A stretch of 64,000 nt of DNA from Schizosaccharomyces osmophilus (lineage: Eukaryota; Ascomycota; Schizosaccharomycetes; Schizosaccharomycetales; Schizosaccharomycetaceae). Shown piece after piece: positions 1 to 10,395 of this stretch. Position 1 is the stretch's first letter. Every line of letters begins with the position of its first letter. The notes beneath the pieces were generated by a model. That model was not told where the DNA came from and made no database searches. It worked only from the letters and a program-made list of their open reading frames with translations. The stretch spans positions 1,612,001 through 1,676,000 of the forward strand of contig NC_079238.1 in the NCBI RefSeq assembly GCF_027921745.1. The letters run 5' to 3'. Position numbers and translations under genes: made by a program.

Positions 1-455
1 ACCCCACTCGTGACTGCCAGTCACCATAGAAACGTACCGATTTATAGAGGAGACGTAAGATAATATTATTATGAATATCGTATAAACGACTAGAATGGTT
101 GGTTGGAATTCTTAAGAAGATGGGGTATGAGCATGAATATATAAGCATATGCGCGTAAAGGTAAAAAGGTATAGGTATGATTATATGAAAGCATACACAT
201 GCTAGTAAAGAAACAAGTCATTTAACTTTGAAGGTTAGAAGAAATCACAATAAAAGATGATTGCAAAGTCTATGAAACATTTCCAGTTTGTACGTTTCTG
301 ATCTGTAGCAAGACCTTCGCTGGGCCGTTTCCTAGTTCAGCTTTTCGTTATTTCATAGAGCAGATTTGGAATTCCACTCCTTGTCTGGTAAAACAGGATT
401 CAAAGACTATTTCTAGAAAAGAAGCCCAAACTTCCACTTCATTTCCCTCTCGCTC
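1..455. other. Left-edge intergenic region
   Basis: No gene is visible. It holds a 15-base palindrome at 10-24 (two CAGTCAC boxes back to back) and, further right, the pyrimidine-rich leader of the mannosyltransferase-like gene that starts at 456. Confidence 0.6.
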
Positions 456-1670
456 ATGAAATTGGTTCTTATTTGTTTACTTTTAAGTATTGCAATTCCA
501 TTCCTCGTTCAGCGCTTCCAGTCTGGTGTGATTCCTTTAAAAAATGTTTTAAGCGTCAAGGGTCTACCCCAAAAAACATCGCTGAATGCTTCTTTTTTGA
601 TATTTGCAGAGTAAGAGACTATTTCAAAGTTCCATTTTTAGGGCTGTTTCACAAACTGCGGAACAATCGCTTATTATTGTTATTTTAGAGATGGAGATTT
701 GCTTGACGTTTTACAGACGATTCGAACTGTAGAAGATCGATGGAATAAGCGATTTCATTATCCTTGGACATTCTTCAGTACAAAAAAAATCTCCTCATTT
801 TTTATGGAAACTACGAGTTCTGTAGCATCCGGAAATTGTGAATACGGTAAGGACATTCAAGAGACATGAAGAAAATTAACAAGGCCTAGTTCAATGGGAC
901 TCAACAGAATACTATGGGACAGGCTTAAAAGATACTATGTACTACTTGGAGCAATCAGAAAAGCTTTCAAGTGAGGGAGTCAAATACAGTAGATCGGGAT
1001 CCTTTCATCGATACCAAGAATGGATTTTGCATTCCCTGTTATACCATCCACAGCTTCGTTTTGAATATGTCTGGCGACTTGAACCTGGTCTTCGCTTCAA
1101 TTGCGAAGAAGAGTCGTATGTGAGATACAATAAGCAGGATTGACTCGTTTTAACGCTGTTTTAGAGATTATTTTGACGAAATGAGAAAACAAAATGCAAC
1201 ACTAGGATTCACCAACCATGTTTGCGAAACTAGGCGTTCAGGAATCCTCGAACTAGAACAAGCCTTGAACAAGTATGAGCAGGAAGGTATGCCGGATCAA
1301 CCTCGCATAGCATGGGAGTATTCCACAGAGGATATATATTGCAAATTCTGGCCGTACGACGAAATAATTGCTTTACGAAAATTTCGAGAGAATTCTTCCT
1401 TTGTTCAGCTGACACAACACTTGCTCAACGAAGGGGGTATTTATTACTATCGATGGAGTATGTATCTCAACTTTCTCTTTTTACTCACGTTTGCAACTTT
1501 TGAAAATAACTAACAATGAAATAGCTGAATCTGATATACTCTCTTTAGTGTTGAAAGTATACAACTCCTCAACTCTCCCTTTGGATACAGCGGGATACAT
1601 GTTTCGACCAGATATAAATCATTGCCCGGATATGGAGAGTGGAAGATGTGCTTGCTATGTAGACGATTAA
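456..1670 (+). CDS. omh6: GT15 alpha-1,2-mannosyltransferase-like protein (Omh6 position)
   Basis: Type II Golgi membrane protein of the Kre2/Mnt1/Omh family, which adds mannose to O- and N-glycans from GDP-mannose. My model has five exons: 456-610, 689-846, 890-1115, 1165-1457 and 1525-1670, with donors GTAAGA, GTAAGG, GTATGT and GTATGT, giving 325 aa. Seen: a short N-terminal membrane anchor (residues about 3-18), RFHYPW, WRLEPG with the metal-binding Glu, then NC, and a final GY..P...HCP block. The block that in this family reads FYERWGDAPVH is YYYRWTESDIL here, and the His of the GYYH block is Phe, so activity is doubtful. The symbol rests on its place beside utp7, where S. pombe omh6 lies; the family call is from sequence. 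Confidence 0.75.
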
Positions 1671-1808
1671 TCTCGATAAAGAACGGTGATTTTCTAAAAT
1701 GGCCTCTACTCCTTTATCTTGGATAAACAAGCACATCAAATCGAGGGAACCATGCAACCAATCTATCCTTACCTGTACCAATAAAAAAAAAAAGACAATA
1801 GACGTTCA

Positions 1809-2240
1809 TTAATTTTCATCATTTTGACGAGGCTTCATCGGTCCATCTGTAACTTTGTAATATACCACTGTAGAATCCGAACAAACTATACCCAAATATA
1901 TGTAAGATTCTCTTCCTGACAGGCCGCGTTCGTCCTGCACGAGCAAAAGATTTTGTGTTTTCATAGAATCAAAGATTGCACTAAGCGTTTTAATGGAAAT
2001 AGTTTCATGCAGAAAAATTGGGAAAACATATTGCAGCTTTTTCTGCAACAACCCTGTTTTCGGGATGCCGGAGAGCAGCGGCCGTTCCTTCTCTGAATAC
2101 ATTTGGAGCATGTGAATTTTCAGTTCGTCCCACTGCTGTCCCAGTCGCAAATCGGTCTCTACGGCTTTCGAGGCCCCAAAAAAAGGATGGGTGTCCAGCG
2201 TATGCAATTCTTCAATTGGCTTGAATGTTTCTTTGTTCAT
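1809..2240 (-). CDS. sen15: tRNA-splicing endonuclease subunit Sen15
   Basis: A 143-aa protein with the small Sen15 fold: helix-rich N-terminus followed by LLVQDERG, then YIYLGIVCSDSTVVYYK and TDGP. The DSTVVYY strand is typical of the Sen15 family. Sen15 pairs with a catalytic partner in the Sen2-Sen34-Sen54-Sen15 complex that cuts introns from pre-tRNA; it has no catalytic triad of its own, and none is seen here. Single exon, start ATG at 2240. The 104 bases to the next ATG at 2345 form a shared divergent promoter. The family call is from pattern only, so a remote similarity is possible. Confidence 0.7.
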   Translation of the reverse strand: MNKETFKPIEELHTLDTHPFFGASKAVETDLRLGQQWDELKIHMLQMYSEKERPLLSGIPKTGLLQKKLQYVFPIFLHETISIKTLSAIFDSMKTQNLLLVQDERGLSGRESYIYLGIVCSDSTVVYYKVTDGPMKPRQNDEN

Positions 2241-2344
2241 TTTCTTTCCTTCTTCCTTAACAAATATATGATCACTAAAAACCCGCCTATGTTTGTAAGG
2301 TTTACCTTTTCACCGCTAATTAGAAAAAATTTGACTTTTACCAA

Positions 2345-2587
2345 ATGGCTCAGAAACGAGCAAAGCAGCAAAAAAAGCCCAAATCCACTTCACAAGGAGT
2401 TAAAAAACGCTCTAAAGCAAAAAAGGATTCCGCCAAAAGTACCAAAAGCCAACAAAATCTGCTTTTACAAAATCTTGATGACTATACGACGACACAGTCT
2501 GTTTTGAGAATTGCCCACAATTCCAATTCGAACATTGATCAAGTCTCCAATTCAATTGAGACTTTATCTATGAATAAAAAACAATAA
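2345..2587 (+). CDS. Small basic protein, unrecognised
   Basis: An 80-aa protein. The first 35 residues are almost all Lys, Arg, Gln and Ser (MAQKRAKQQKKP at the start), typical of nucleolar or RNA-binding tails; the rest (NLLLQNLDDYTTTQSVL) could form one amphipathic helix. I do not recognise the family. The ATG follows directly on the short promoter shared with sen15, and the frame is open with yeast-like codons, so I think it is real. Confidence 0.5.
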   Translation: MAQKRAKQQKKPKSTSQGVKKRSKAKKDSAKSTKSQQNLLLQNLDDYTTTQSVLRIAHNSNSNIDQVSNSIETLSMNKKQ

Positions 2588-3101
2588 TACAATTACAGCG
2601 TTTTGTTTCTTCATTCAGCTGAGTTTGAGTTTCTTTTTGGTAGCTGGGTTACTTGGGTTATACATGGATGTTAATCTGCATTTTGATTCTCTTGCTAAAA
2701 GTAATAAAATTGTCCTTTTGTAAATAATTCTTTTTCTTTCTATCTTCTACAGACTCGGGAATTTCATTTTACCATGTATCGTCTATTGCTAGTATGATTT
2801 TTTACTCGTAGCCAACTTCCTTCTTTCACCCATCCACTCCAGGACAAAAACACCTTGAGTATAGACATTTTCAAGGTTACGAGGCTGTTAATTGATTTCT
2901 TTCGTTCTTGCGTAGTTATCTTAAGCCGTACATTTCATTGAGGAAAGTACAAAACCAAGTTTTTGTCATTGGACGTGCCTTAAAATTTTGTAACCATTGA
3001 ACATTAGAAAAGGTTTTGCAGGACGATTTGGGTATCTTTTGGTATTTAATTTTTAAATTCAAAGAGTTAGGACATATATTTCTACTTATTCGCTGTGCAT
3101 C
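2588..3101. other. Intergenic, small-protein gene to utp7
   Basis: AT-rich, no open frame of note. Holds the terminator side of the small basic gene and the promoter of utp7. Confidence 0.6.
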
Positions 3102-4764
3102 ATGTCTGCTCAACAGTTAAACTTGGACGAGGTCAAGGCAAAGACAAACAAATACTCTCGTGGTCGAAAACTCAATCCTAAGGTAAAAAAAAAAAACAAG
3201 GTGAATAAGGTTATGTGCTAACTGTGTTTTAGAAAATCAAAGACAAGAAGCTTCGAAGCAATGTACAAAAAATTGAAGAAAGGATTGAAAATGTAGAGAC
3301 AGATCTATCTAAAACAGAGTTATTACGCGTCGATGAACCAGGTTATTTGGAAGCTGAAGGTTTAGAAAAAACTTACAAATTTACACAAAACCAAATTGCT
3401 CCAAATGTTGCTCTCGAAACTGCTACGAAGGTATGACAGAATAGTGATTATCAAGTTCTTTGCTTGTGCTAACAATTTAGTCTTTTTCCTTGGGTTTGGA
3501 TAAATTCGGCAGTTACAATTTCGACTACACAAGAGATGGCCGCATGGTGCTTCTAGGAGGTCGAAAGGGTCATGTTGCTGCTTTTGACTGGAGAAACGGT
3601 AAATTATTAACAGAATTGCACTTACAAGAAACAATTCGTGACGTGAAGTGGTTTCATAATCATCAATACTTTGCCGTTGCTCAAAAAAAATATGTTTATG
3701 TTTACGATAATATGGGTACAGAAATTCACTGCTTAAAGAGACACATAGACGTGAATGCTTTAGACTTCCTTCCATATCACCTTCTTTTAACTAGTATTGG
3801 TAATGCTGGTTATCTAAAATATCAAGATGTCTCAACTGGTCAATTGGTTGCGGAGCATCGTACTGGTATGGGAGCTTGCCACGTTCTTCGTCAGAATCCT
3901 TACAATGCCGTTGAACATGTTGGTCATGCTAACGGGCAAGTTACACTTTGGGCTCCCTCTTCTACTACACCGCTTGTTAAAATGCTCACCCATCGTGGGC
4001 CTGTGCGTGATGTGGCCGTTGATCGGGAAGGCAAATATATGGTAACTGCCGGCGCCGATAGTTTGATGAAAGTATGGGACCTTCGAAATTACAAGGAGGT
4101 TCATTCATATTATACTCCCACACCCGCTCAACGCATGACTTTGAGTGATACAGGTTTACTCACAGTCGGTTGGGGTTCTCATGCTACGGTTTGGAAAGAT
4201 GCTTTACGTACAAAACAAAGTTCTCCTTACATGAATCATATGATTCCTTCTTCATCTGTGGTTGATCTTCATTATTGTCCTTATGAGGATATATTGGGCA
4301 TTGGTCATGACAAGGGATTTGAGAGTGTAATTATTCCTGGATCTGGTGAACCTAATTATGATTCTTATGAGAACGATCCTTTCGCCGCCAAGAAACAGAG
4401 ACAAGAAACAGAAGTTCGTCAACTTCTTGAAAAGCTTCGCCCTGAGATGATTTCTCTGCGCCCTGAATTTATCGGTAATGTGGATAGGGCTGCTCCTTCA
4501 GTTCGAAAGCAAGAGGTTCAAGAAGAAAAGCCTCCAGAGCAAAAATGGCTTCCCAAAAACAAGGCACGAGGTAAAAACTCGGCTTTGCGTCGCTATGTGC
4601 GTAAGCATGCTCGGAACGTAGTGGATCAACGTCGTCTTAACGTCGAAAAATCTCTTGAGAGTGAAAAGAAAATGCGAGAACAGCGCGTTCGTCAAGAGAA
4701 AGGATTGCCTCAAGAAAGGGAAAAATGGGGTTATGCACTATCGCGGTTTTCTCGGGGAAAATAA
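3102..4764 (+). CDS. utp7: U3 snoRNP (SSU processome) protein Utp7
   Basis: WD-repeat protein of the small-subunit processome, needed for early 18S rRNA cleavages in the nucleolus. Three exons: 3102-3182, 3233-3430, 3481-4764 (donors GTAAAA and GTATGA, acceptors TTTTAG and ATTTAG), giving 520 aa, the length I expect for the family. Seen: a basic N-terminus, WD40 repeats from about residue 100 (for example [16 protein letters not shown]), the family block [22 protein letters not shown] near residue 390 (given in part) and a very basic C-terminal tail. The ATG-side exons are needed because no ATG opens the long exon in a sensible place. Confidence 0.93.
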
Positions 4765-5159
4765 ACACTTGTATAATACTTTTTGGATAATATTTCATCA
4801 GTGATGTGGGGCTAAAATATACAATATAACAAATTTATTTACAGAAAAAAATGAAACGTAGTTTGCATGTAGAAACAACTTCATTTTATATTAAATATAC
4901 ATGATATAATCCAGTTTTTCGAATGCCTGTTGGGATAAAAACAAAAGAAAAAATTGCGCTTAATATAAAGGTCCTTGAATGCGTGAAATGCAATCAGAGC
5001 GAGTCGATAAACGCATTCTTCGCACAGCGCTAATTAATTTCGTCACTACCCATGTGAAAAGAAAAGGCGTTCAAAAAGTAAGAAAACATGAACAGGGAGT
5101 TTAGTAACGGATGTGGCTTCTTCAAGGAGTTTAACATCAATGGAAGGTAAACGCATTTT
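4765..5159. other. Convergent intergenic, utp7/sec17
   Basis: Shared 3' region of two converging genes. On the minus strand an in-frame 38-codon stretch follows the sec17 stop at once; see findings. No other gene seen. Confidence 0.55.
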
Positions 5160-6226
5160 TTAAGTCAAATCATCCTCAGCCTCCTGGATGTTGTTTTTAA
5201 TTAGCAACAAAATATTAGTCTTCCAAGCATCAAGTTTGGACAATTGGTCATAACCAAAAACTTGGCCGGCAAACGTGTCGGCATCAGACGACTCAATGGA
5301 AGTTTGCAAATCCATTAGTAGTTGATGCTCACGAGTAGTAGCAAAGGAAGGATCTATTTGAATAAAATTTTCCAGAGCACCACGTGTAGCGATCTCATCG
5401 CCTTGGGCCATATAACAGAAACCCGCCTTCAACAAATAATCTTTAACACTCCATTTCAAAAGACTGTTTTGGACACTAGCACGAGCAACCTGTTCGAATT
5501 TTTGAATTGCAACGGAATATTCACCTGCTTGACCGGCAAGGTCAGCAACCTTCAAATATGCCTTATTAGCAAGACTGCGAACGTTAGTGTTCAATTTTAC
5601 TGGTAGTATTCTGCAACGACTAAACTTCCAAACGAAATTAAAAGACATAGTCGTTATGCTTATAAAATTGTTGAATTACATACGCTTCAGCTTGATCGCT
5701 CATGTACCATTCACCTGCATCTTCATAAGATGCAAGGGCAGCTTTGGGATTTTGTAGATCCTGTTCGAATAGGGTGCCCAAGTCCATTTTGTAATTGGCA
5801 GCACGGCGGAAATTACCACGTCTCGTGAACAAGTCCACTGCAATTTGTAAAGTACGAGCAGCCTCTGTAGGTTTTTCACGACGATACGACTTGTAGGCCT
5901 CAACATAAGTGTTGGCAGCATCATCCTTCTCATCAGTTTTCAACTGCATTTCGGCAGCTTTCTCAAAAGCGAATCCAGCGGCACTTCCTGTATATTTGCA
6001 TTAGAATTGCTCAACATCGTCTTTATTCCGTACCCTGCTTTTGAAGTCTATAACCGTTCGCAGCATCCAAGAAGAGTTCAGATGCTTCTTCATATTTGTT
6101 TCCACTACCGAAAAGGGCGAAGCCACTAGTACCACTAGCTTTTTTGGCAGCCTATATGTTAACATTCTATACAGTTTCACTCTATATACTTACTTTTTGC
6201 ATCAACTGGTCAGGATCAGCTATCAT
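5160..6226 (-). CDS. sec17: Alpha-SNAP (Sec17)
   Basis: Adaptor that binds SNARE bundles and recruits the ATPase Sec18/NSF to take them apart after membrane fusion. Four exons on the minus strand: 6194-6226, 6034-6151, 5684-5987, 5160-5574, giving 289 aa. Seen: MIADPDQLMQKA start, FGSGNKYEEA, TPR-like helix pairs throughout, and the acidic EAEDDLT end typical of the family. For the last intron I chose the acceptor at 5575 because a CTAAC branch point lies just before it and the product (AEALANKAYLKVA) lines up with other SNAPs; an upstream acceptor would add 12 residues in frame. Confidence 0.93.
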
Positions 6227-6809
6227 TGGAATACTTGGTTGTAGCTACGTTTGATATGCAATGTATTCTTTATGGCATTATGAAGCAAAGGTAAAAAACT
6301 TTGAAGATATTTAAATCAAAACATACATTCTTCACATAAAAGTAAAAGTATCCCAAAAACTCTTTCTAACAAAGTAACTTGTCTGATCTTACATTCAATT
6401 CTGTGTGAGTCAAAATTCTTTTGAGATACATAATGTCTTACAAAGAGAAAACGATATCTCTATAATTAAAATCGAAAGATCTCAATGTCTAATTTGTGAA
6501 ACGTAAGGATCATCTATTATGTTTAGAATTGGTCGATTTGTCTATTGTAAAATATGTTACATTTCAGATCAGGAAAGACCAAACAGATGACGGTCTCCAT
6601 TGATAGAAATTCAAAAATAAAGAAAATACCTCGACTTGATGGTCAAATTCTAAGGACCATAAATTACTGTATGACCAAAGAGAATGCCGAAGAAAAAGAG
6701 AATCGATTTGCAATACCCATTTGCAATTATACTTTTAACCTATAACAAACCATAACAAAAAGAAAACAAGAAAGCTGTTTGTCCAGAAAATGTCTAGTCT
6801 AAAGTCCAT
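6227..6809. other. Intergenic, sec17 promoter and GH32 3' side
   Basis: AT-rich. A 63-codon plus-strand frame at 6554-6745 has no family signal and I regard it as chance. Confidence 0.55.
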
Positions 6810-8336
6810 TTACTTGGGAACTTTTGTGAATAGAGGCAACACGTTAGCTTTGACCAGCTTGGCGGCCCGAGGAAGCGCTAAATAATAATATTTAAGAGGA
6901 GAGTCTTCTGATCCTTCTGAAAAGTGGTAAGTGTTCGTAAAAACCTTTCCTCCATGATTTCCATAGACCTCTACAACAGATTGGTCCATAAGGATTCCGA
7001 AATCCACCATCATCTTGTCATCAATAAGAATAGCGGGTAAATTGGATATAGAACGCTCAGAATACATAGGATTTTTCCAGCTTGCCTCACTTGAACCACG
7101 ATCGATATAGACAGCACCATCGCTAAAACGATATCCAAGCTCGATGTACTGTTTGTTGCCAAGGACATCAGAAGTTGCTGACCAACGCAAACGCATGAAT
7201 TCTAGTTTTTCTGAATCAGTTGCAGAGACAGGTATGGTAGCACAAAGATAAAATCTAGTGCCACATATTGAGGTAGGAGGAAACTCCGAAACGGTTTCCA
7301 AGGCCAAAGGATAAGGCTCCGAGAGAGGATGCTTTAGAGCTTCTGTGTTATAGGGACGTTGGACTAAAACAAGCTCCTGTGCTTCAGAGTTCACAGGCAT
7401 AGAACGTAGAGAAAGTTCGCGAGGGCAGGACATTATCCCCCGATATTGTTTCGCGGGAACATCACTTGCATAGCTCCAGTTATTAGCCCATCCTATACTA
7501 ATCACTTGGTTATTGGGGACGTTGGAGAATGTCTGAGCTGCATAAAAATCACTACCGTAATCGAAAATACGAGCAATTTTATCGATAGGAGTAAAGGTTA
7601 TGCCATCAAAGTCACCAATAAAATACTGGATCATGCTTCCGCCGTTTATATGGGACCCAGGATTAATGGACACAACCATAATCCAACGATGATCCTCTGT
7701 ATTTTCAATTGGTAGACGGAAAAGATCAGGACATTCGTACTGGATACCTAATAAGCCAGCAGGACCAAATTCGGAAACCTTTTCCCAGTTTTTTAAGTTA
7801 GAAGAGCGGAAAATAGCTATACGCAACTTTTGAGCGAGTGCAACGACCATCACCCAATGCTTTGTTTCTTCGTGCCAAAAAACTTTAGGGTCGCGGAACT
7901 GAGACTCATTTATATTGATAACGGGATTGTTCTCATACTTTATAAATGTGATGCCTCCATCTGGACTATAGGCAATATTTTGAGTTTCAAGGTCATCATA
8001 ATGAGTCGTGTAAATGAGGACGATACGGCCTTCGGTGTTTGTGGGAATTCTTCCATGCGAATCTTTAAATAACCCAGAAGTGTTGTGTTTATCGACAACA
8101 GCACTTCCGCTAAATATAAGACCACCGTCTTCATTGGGGAAAAGAGCCGTTGGGAGATGGTTCCAATTATACAGGTTCCTGCTAATAGCATGGCCCCAAT
8201 GTTGATTTCCTGCTTCCAACGCGGTTGGATTCCACTGGAAGAACAAGTGCCATAACCCATTCGATTGCACGAGACCGTTAGGATCGTTCAAAAATCCCTC
8301 TTTTGGGGTAAAATGAAGCAAAGGACCAGTTGACAT
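6810..8336 (-). CDS. GH32 beta-fructofuranosidase, cytosolic type
   Basis: Glycoside hydrolase family 32, 508 aa, single exon. The three catalytic motifs are intact: NDPNG with nucleophile Asp18, RDP with Asp149 and the EC motif with acid/base Glu201. The C-terminal beta-sandwich domain (VDFGILMDQSVVEVYGNHG) is also present. It should split sucrose or other beta-fructosides. Unlike secreted yeast invertase it starts directly with MSTGPLLHFTPKEG, a few residues before the first motif, so there is no signal peptide or membrane segment. A similar gene sits next to rad24 in S. pombe (SPAC8E11.01c, from memory). The short bacterial-style N-terminus would fit old transfer, but that is inference. 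Confidence 0.9.
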   Translation of the reverse strand: MSTGPLLHFTPKEGFLNDPNGLVQSNGLWHLFFQWNPTALEAGNQHWGHAISRNLYNWNHLPTALFPNEDGGLIFSGSAVVDKHNTSGLFKDSHGRIPTNTEGRIVLIYTTHYDDLETQNIAYSPDGGITFIKYENNPVININESQFRDPKVFWHEETKHWVMVVALAQKLRIAIFRSSNLKNWEKVSEFGPAGLLGIQYECPDLFRLPIENTEDHRWIMVVSINPGSHINGGSMIQYFIGDFDGITFTPIDKIARIFDYGSDFYAAQTFSNVPNNQVISIGWANNWSYASDVPAKQYRGIMSCPRELSLRSMPVNSEAQELVLVQRPYNTEALKHPLSEPYPLALETVSEFPPTSICGTRFYLCATIPVSATDSEKLEFMRLRWSATSDVLGNKQYIELGYRFSDGAVYIDRGSSEASWKNPMYSERSISNLPAILIDDKMMVDFGILMDQSVVEVYGNHGGKVFTNTYHFSEGSEDSPLKYYYLALPRAAKLVKANVLPLFTKVPK

Positions 8337-9312
8337 GTTATTCTTTTTGATATTTGGTCAATTTTTCGTTAAAGCCTTCTCTTTAACTCTTTAAGTTAAT
8401 TTCGCGGATTCTTTACTTTCTCCAAGATATTGCTTGTACGTATGGAATAAGTAGAAAATTTGTCAGACGGATGGAAAGTACACATCTCAAAACACTGTTA
8501 ATAACCTACTTTATGTGTCAAGGCCGACATATTGTATTATAATAATACAAAAGAGTCCTTATTATATAATGTAAACAATGGAAGTTTTTAAGTGTCACGG
8601 GATAGATCTCACTTGTAATGAGAATAAGTATTCAGTGGAAAATATAGTTACAACTGTAAATGAATTGTATACATATTTGGATGCTTTTAGACTTAATAAA
8701 ATATATAGTGTAGCATCCAGGGATCTGGTTCACTAAGTAAGTTTATGGATTGAAAAAGTTGTAGTTGTATAAATTGGGCTCTACTTGATGTCTTCTATAA
8801 GTATTTTCAGAGTCCAGTGACCTGAAATAGCTAAATAGATTGTTTTTACAACTCATACACTCGGCCATTAATAAAACAGCGTAAAAACTCAGCTGTGACA
8901 TTATGTCCTTACATAGATACTTGGAATATTACTTTTACATAAAAATACTTACTTTGAAGATGCGTATATAAGAGTTTTTACTCTTTAGTTTTTGATTTTT
9001 ATAAATAAACATTAACTTATTACTTTACCCTTATTTTTATAAAATTTAGCGCTAGTGTCGTCTGTTTCAACAGTGTATACCAATTTAAAGATAGCAGCTA
9101 CCTATGTGAATTGGATTGCGATATACACCAGCAAAATAGAGGTAATAATAAGTAAAAAGATCAGGTAAAAATGTACGTAAATAAAAAAAGCTATCAAATC
9201 GGGCGATACACAAAATCTAATGTAAAAATAAAAATAGCTTCATCAAGTCAACCTTTTTTCAAGCATAGTTCATACTAATGAAAGTATGGCATCAATCATA
9301 AGTAACAGCTAT
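8337..9312. other. Intergenic, GH32 promoter and rad24 3' side
   Basis: Nearly 1 kb, very AT-rich. A 52-codon frame (8578-8736) begins just after a GTAAACA forkhead-like core; too short and without a family match to call a gene. Confidence 0.5.
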
Positions 9313-10395
9313 TTATGCATCAGCCTTGGGTTCAGACTCTCCCTCAGCAGGAACGTTGGAAGAAGCAGGGGCTTCTTGAGCACCTTCGGCATTGCCAGCA
9401 GCAGCTGCATTGTATTCGGCATCAGAAGTCCATAATGTGAGGTTATCACGCAACAATTGCATGATCAAAGTAGAATCCTTATAAGATTCTTCGGAAAGGC
9501 TATCCAACTCAGAGATAGCTTCGTCGAAAGCTTGCTTAGCCAAGTAGCAAGCACGGTCGGGCGAGTTTAAGATTTCGTAGTAGAAAACTGAAAAGTTGAG
9601 AGCAAGGCCTAAACGGATGGGGTGAGTAGGAGCAAGTTCAGCTTGAGCAGACTCGGAAGCAGCCTTGTAACCTTCAAGAGATTGATCGGCAGAGTGTTTA
9701 CGCTTGTCACTAACGGCGAACTCAGCAAGGTAACGGAAGTAGTCACCCTTCATTTTGTAGTAGAAGACCTTTGACTCGGCGGAAGCAGCATTAGGGATAA
9801 GATGCTTCTCGAGAACGTTCAAAATGTCTTGGCAGATGGTGTCAAGCTCTTGCTCAATCTTGTGACGGTATTCCTTGATCAATTCAACTTGGGCAGTGTT
9901 ACCCTTGCTCTCTTCCTTTTGTTCGATAGAAGAGACGATGCGCCAAGACGCCCGACGAGCACCAATAACGTTCTTGTAAGCGACAGAAAGTAAGTTGCGT
10001 TCTTCAACAGTCAATTCTTGGTCAGTGGAGGCAACGCTTTTCATGTTTTCGACCATGCCTATGTTTGGTTAGTTTAAAAAAAGCACAAAATAGATAAAAA
10101 TAAAGCTAATGCTTTCGATAGCCATGACACTCAATTTCTGCTTTTATTACTGAAATTCAATCTTTACAAATATTAATTGTCGTCGTATTTCAGTATTTTT
10201 TTGTTTTTTCTCCTTATAGGACACGTCGCCTATGTTACGACTTTTACGTATCCAACGGCTTGTATAAAATAAAATTGACTCTTCCATAAATTGAGAGCGT
10301 CATGTGCTAGCACGGGAATACATACCTTCATAGCGCTCTGCTTGCTCAGCAAGCTTGGCTAAGTAAACAGCATCTTCACGAGAAGTAGTCGACAT
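9313..10395 (-). CDS. rad24: 14-3-3 protein Rad24
   Basis: Dimeric phosphoserine-binding adaptor; in S. pombe Rad24 holds Cdc25 and Mei2 among others, acting in the DNA damage checkpoint and in meiotic control. Two exons: 10326-10395 and 9313-10058, with a GTATGT donor and a CTAAC branch point, giving 271 aa. Seen: [40 protein letters not shown] (14-3-3 signature 1), [15 protein letters not shown] with the phosphate-binding Arg-Tyr, and the C-terminal signature near [16 protein letters not shown]. The acidic/Ala-rich tail is divergent, as usual. The 267-base intron is much longer than others here. Choice of Rad24 over its paralogue Rad25 rests on position next to dmc1. Confidence 0.93.

Noticed and set aside
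6554-6745. 63-codon plus-strand frame upstream of sec17
   Set aside because: No family signal, lies in promoter DNA.
8578-8736. 52-codon frame after a forkhead-like core
   Set aside because: Short, AT-rich and with no match to any family I know; the GTAAACA core alone is common in this DNA.
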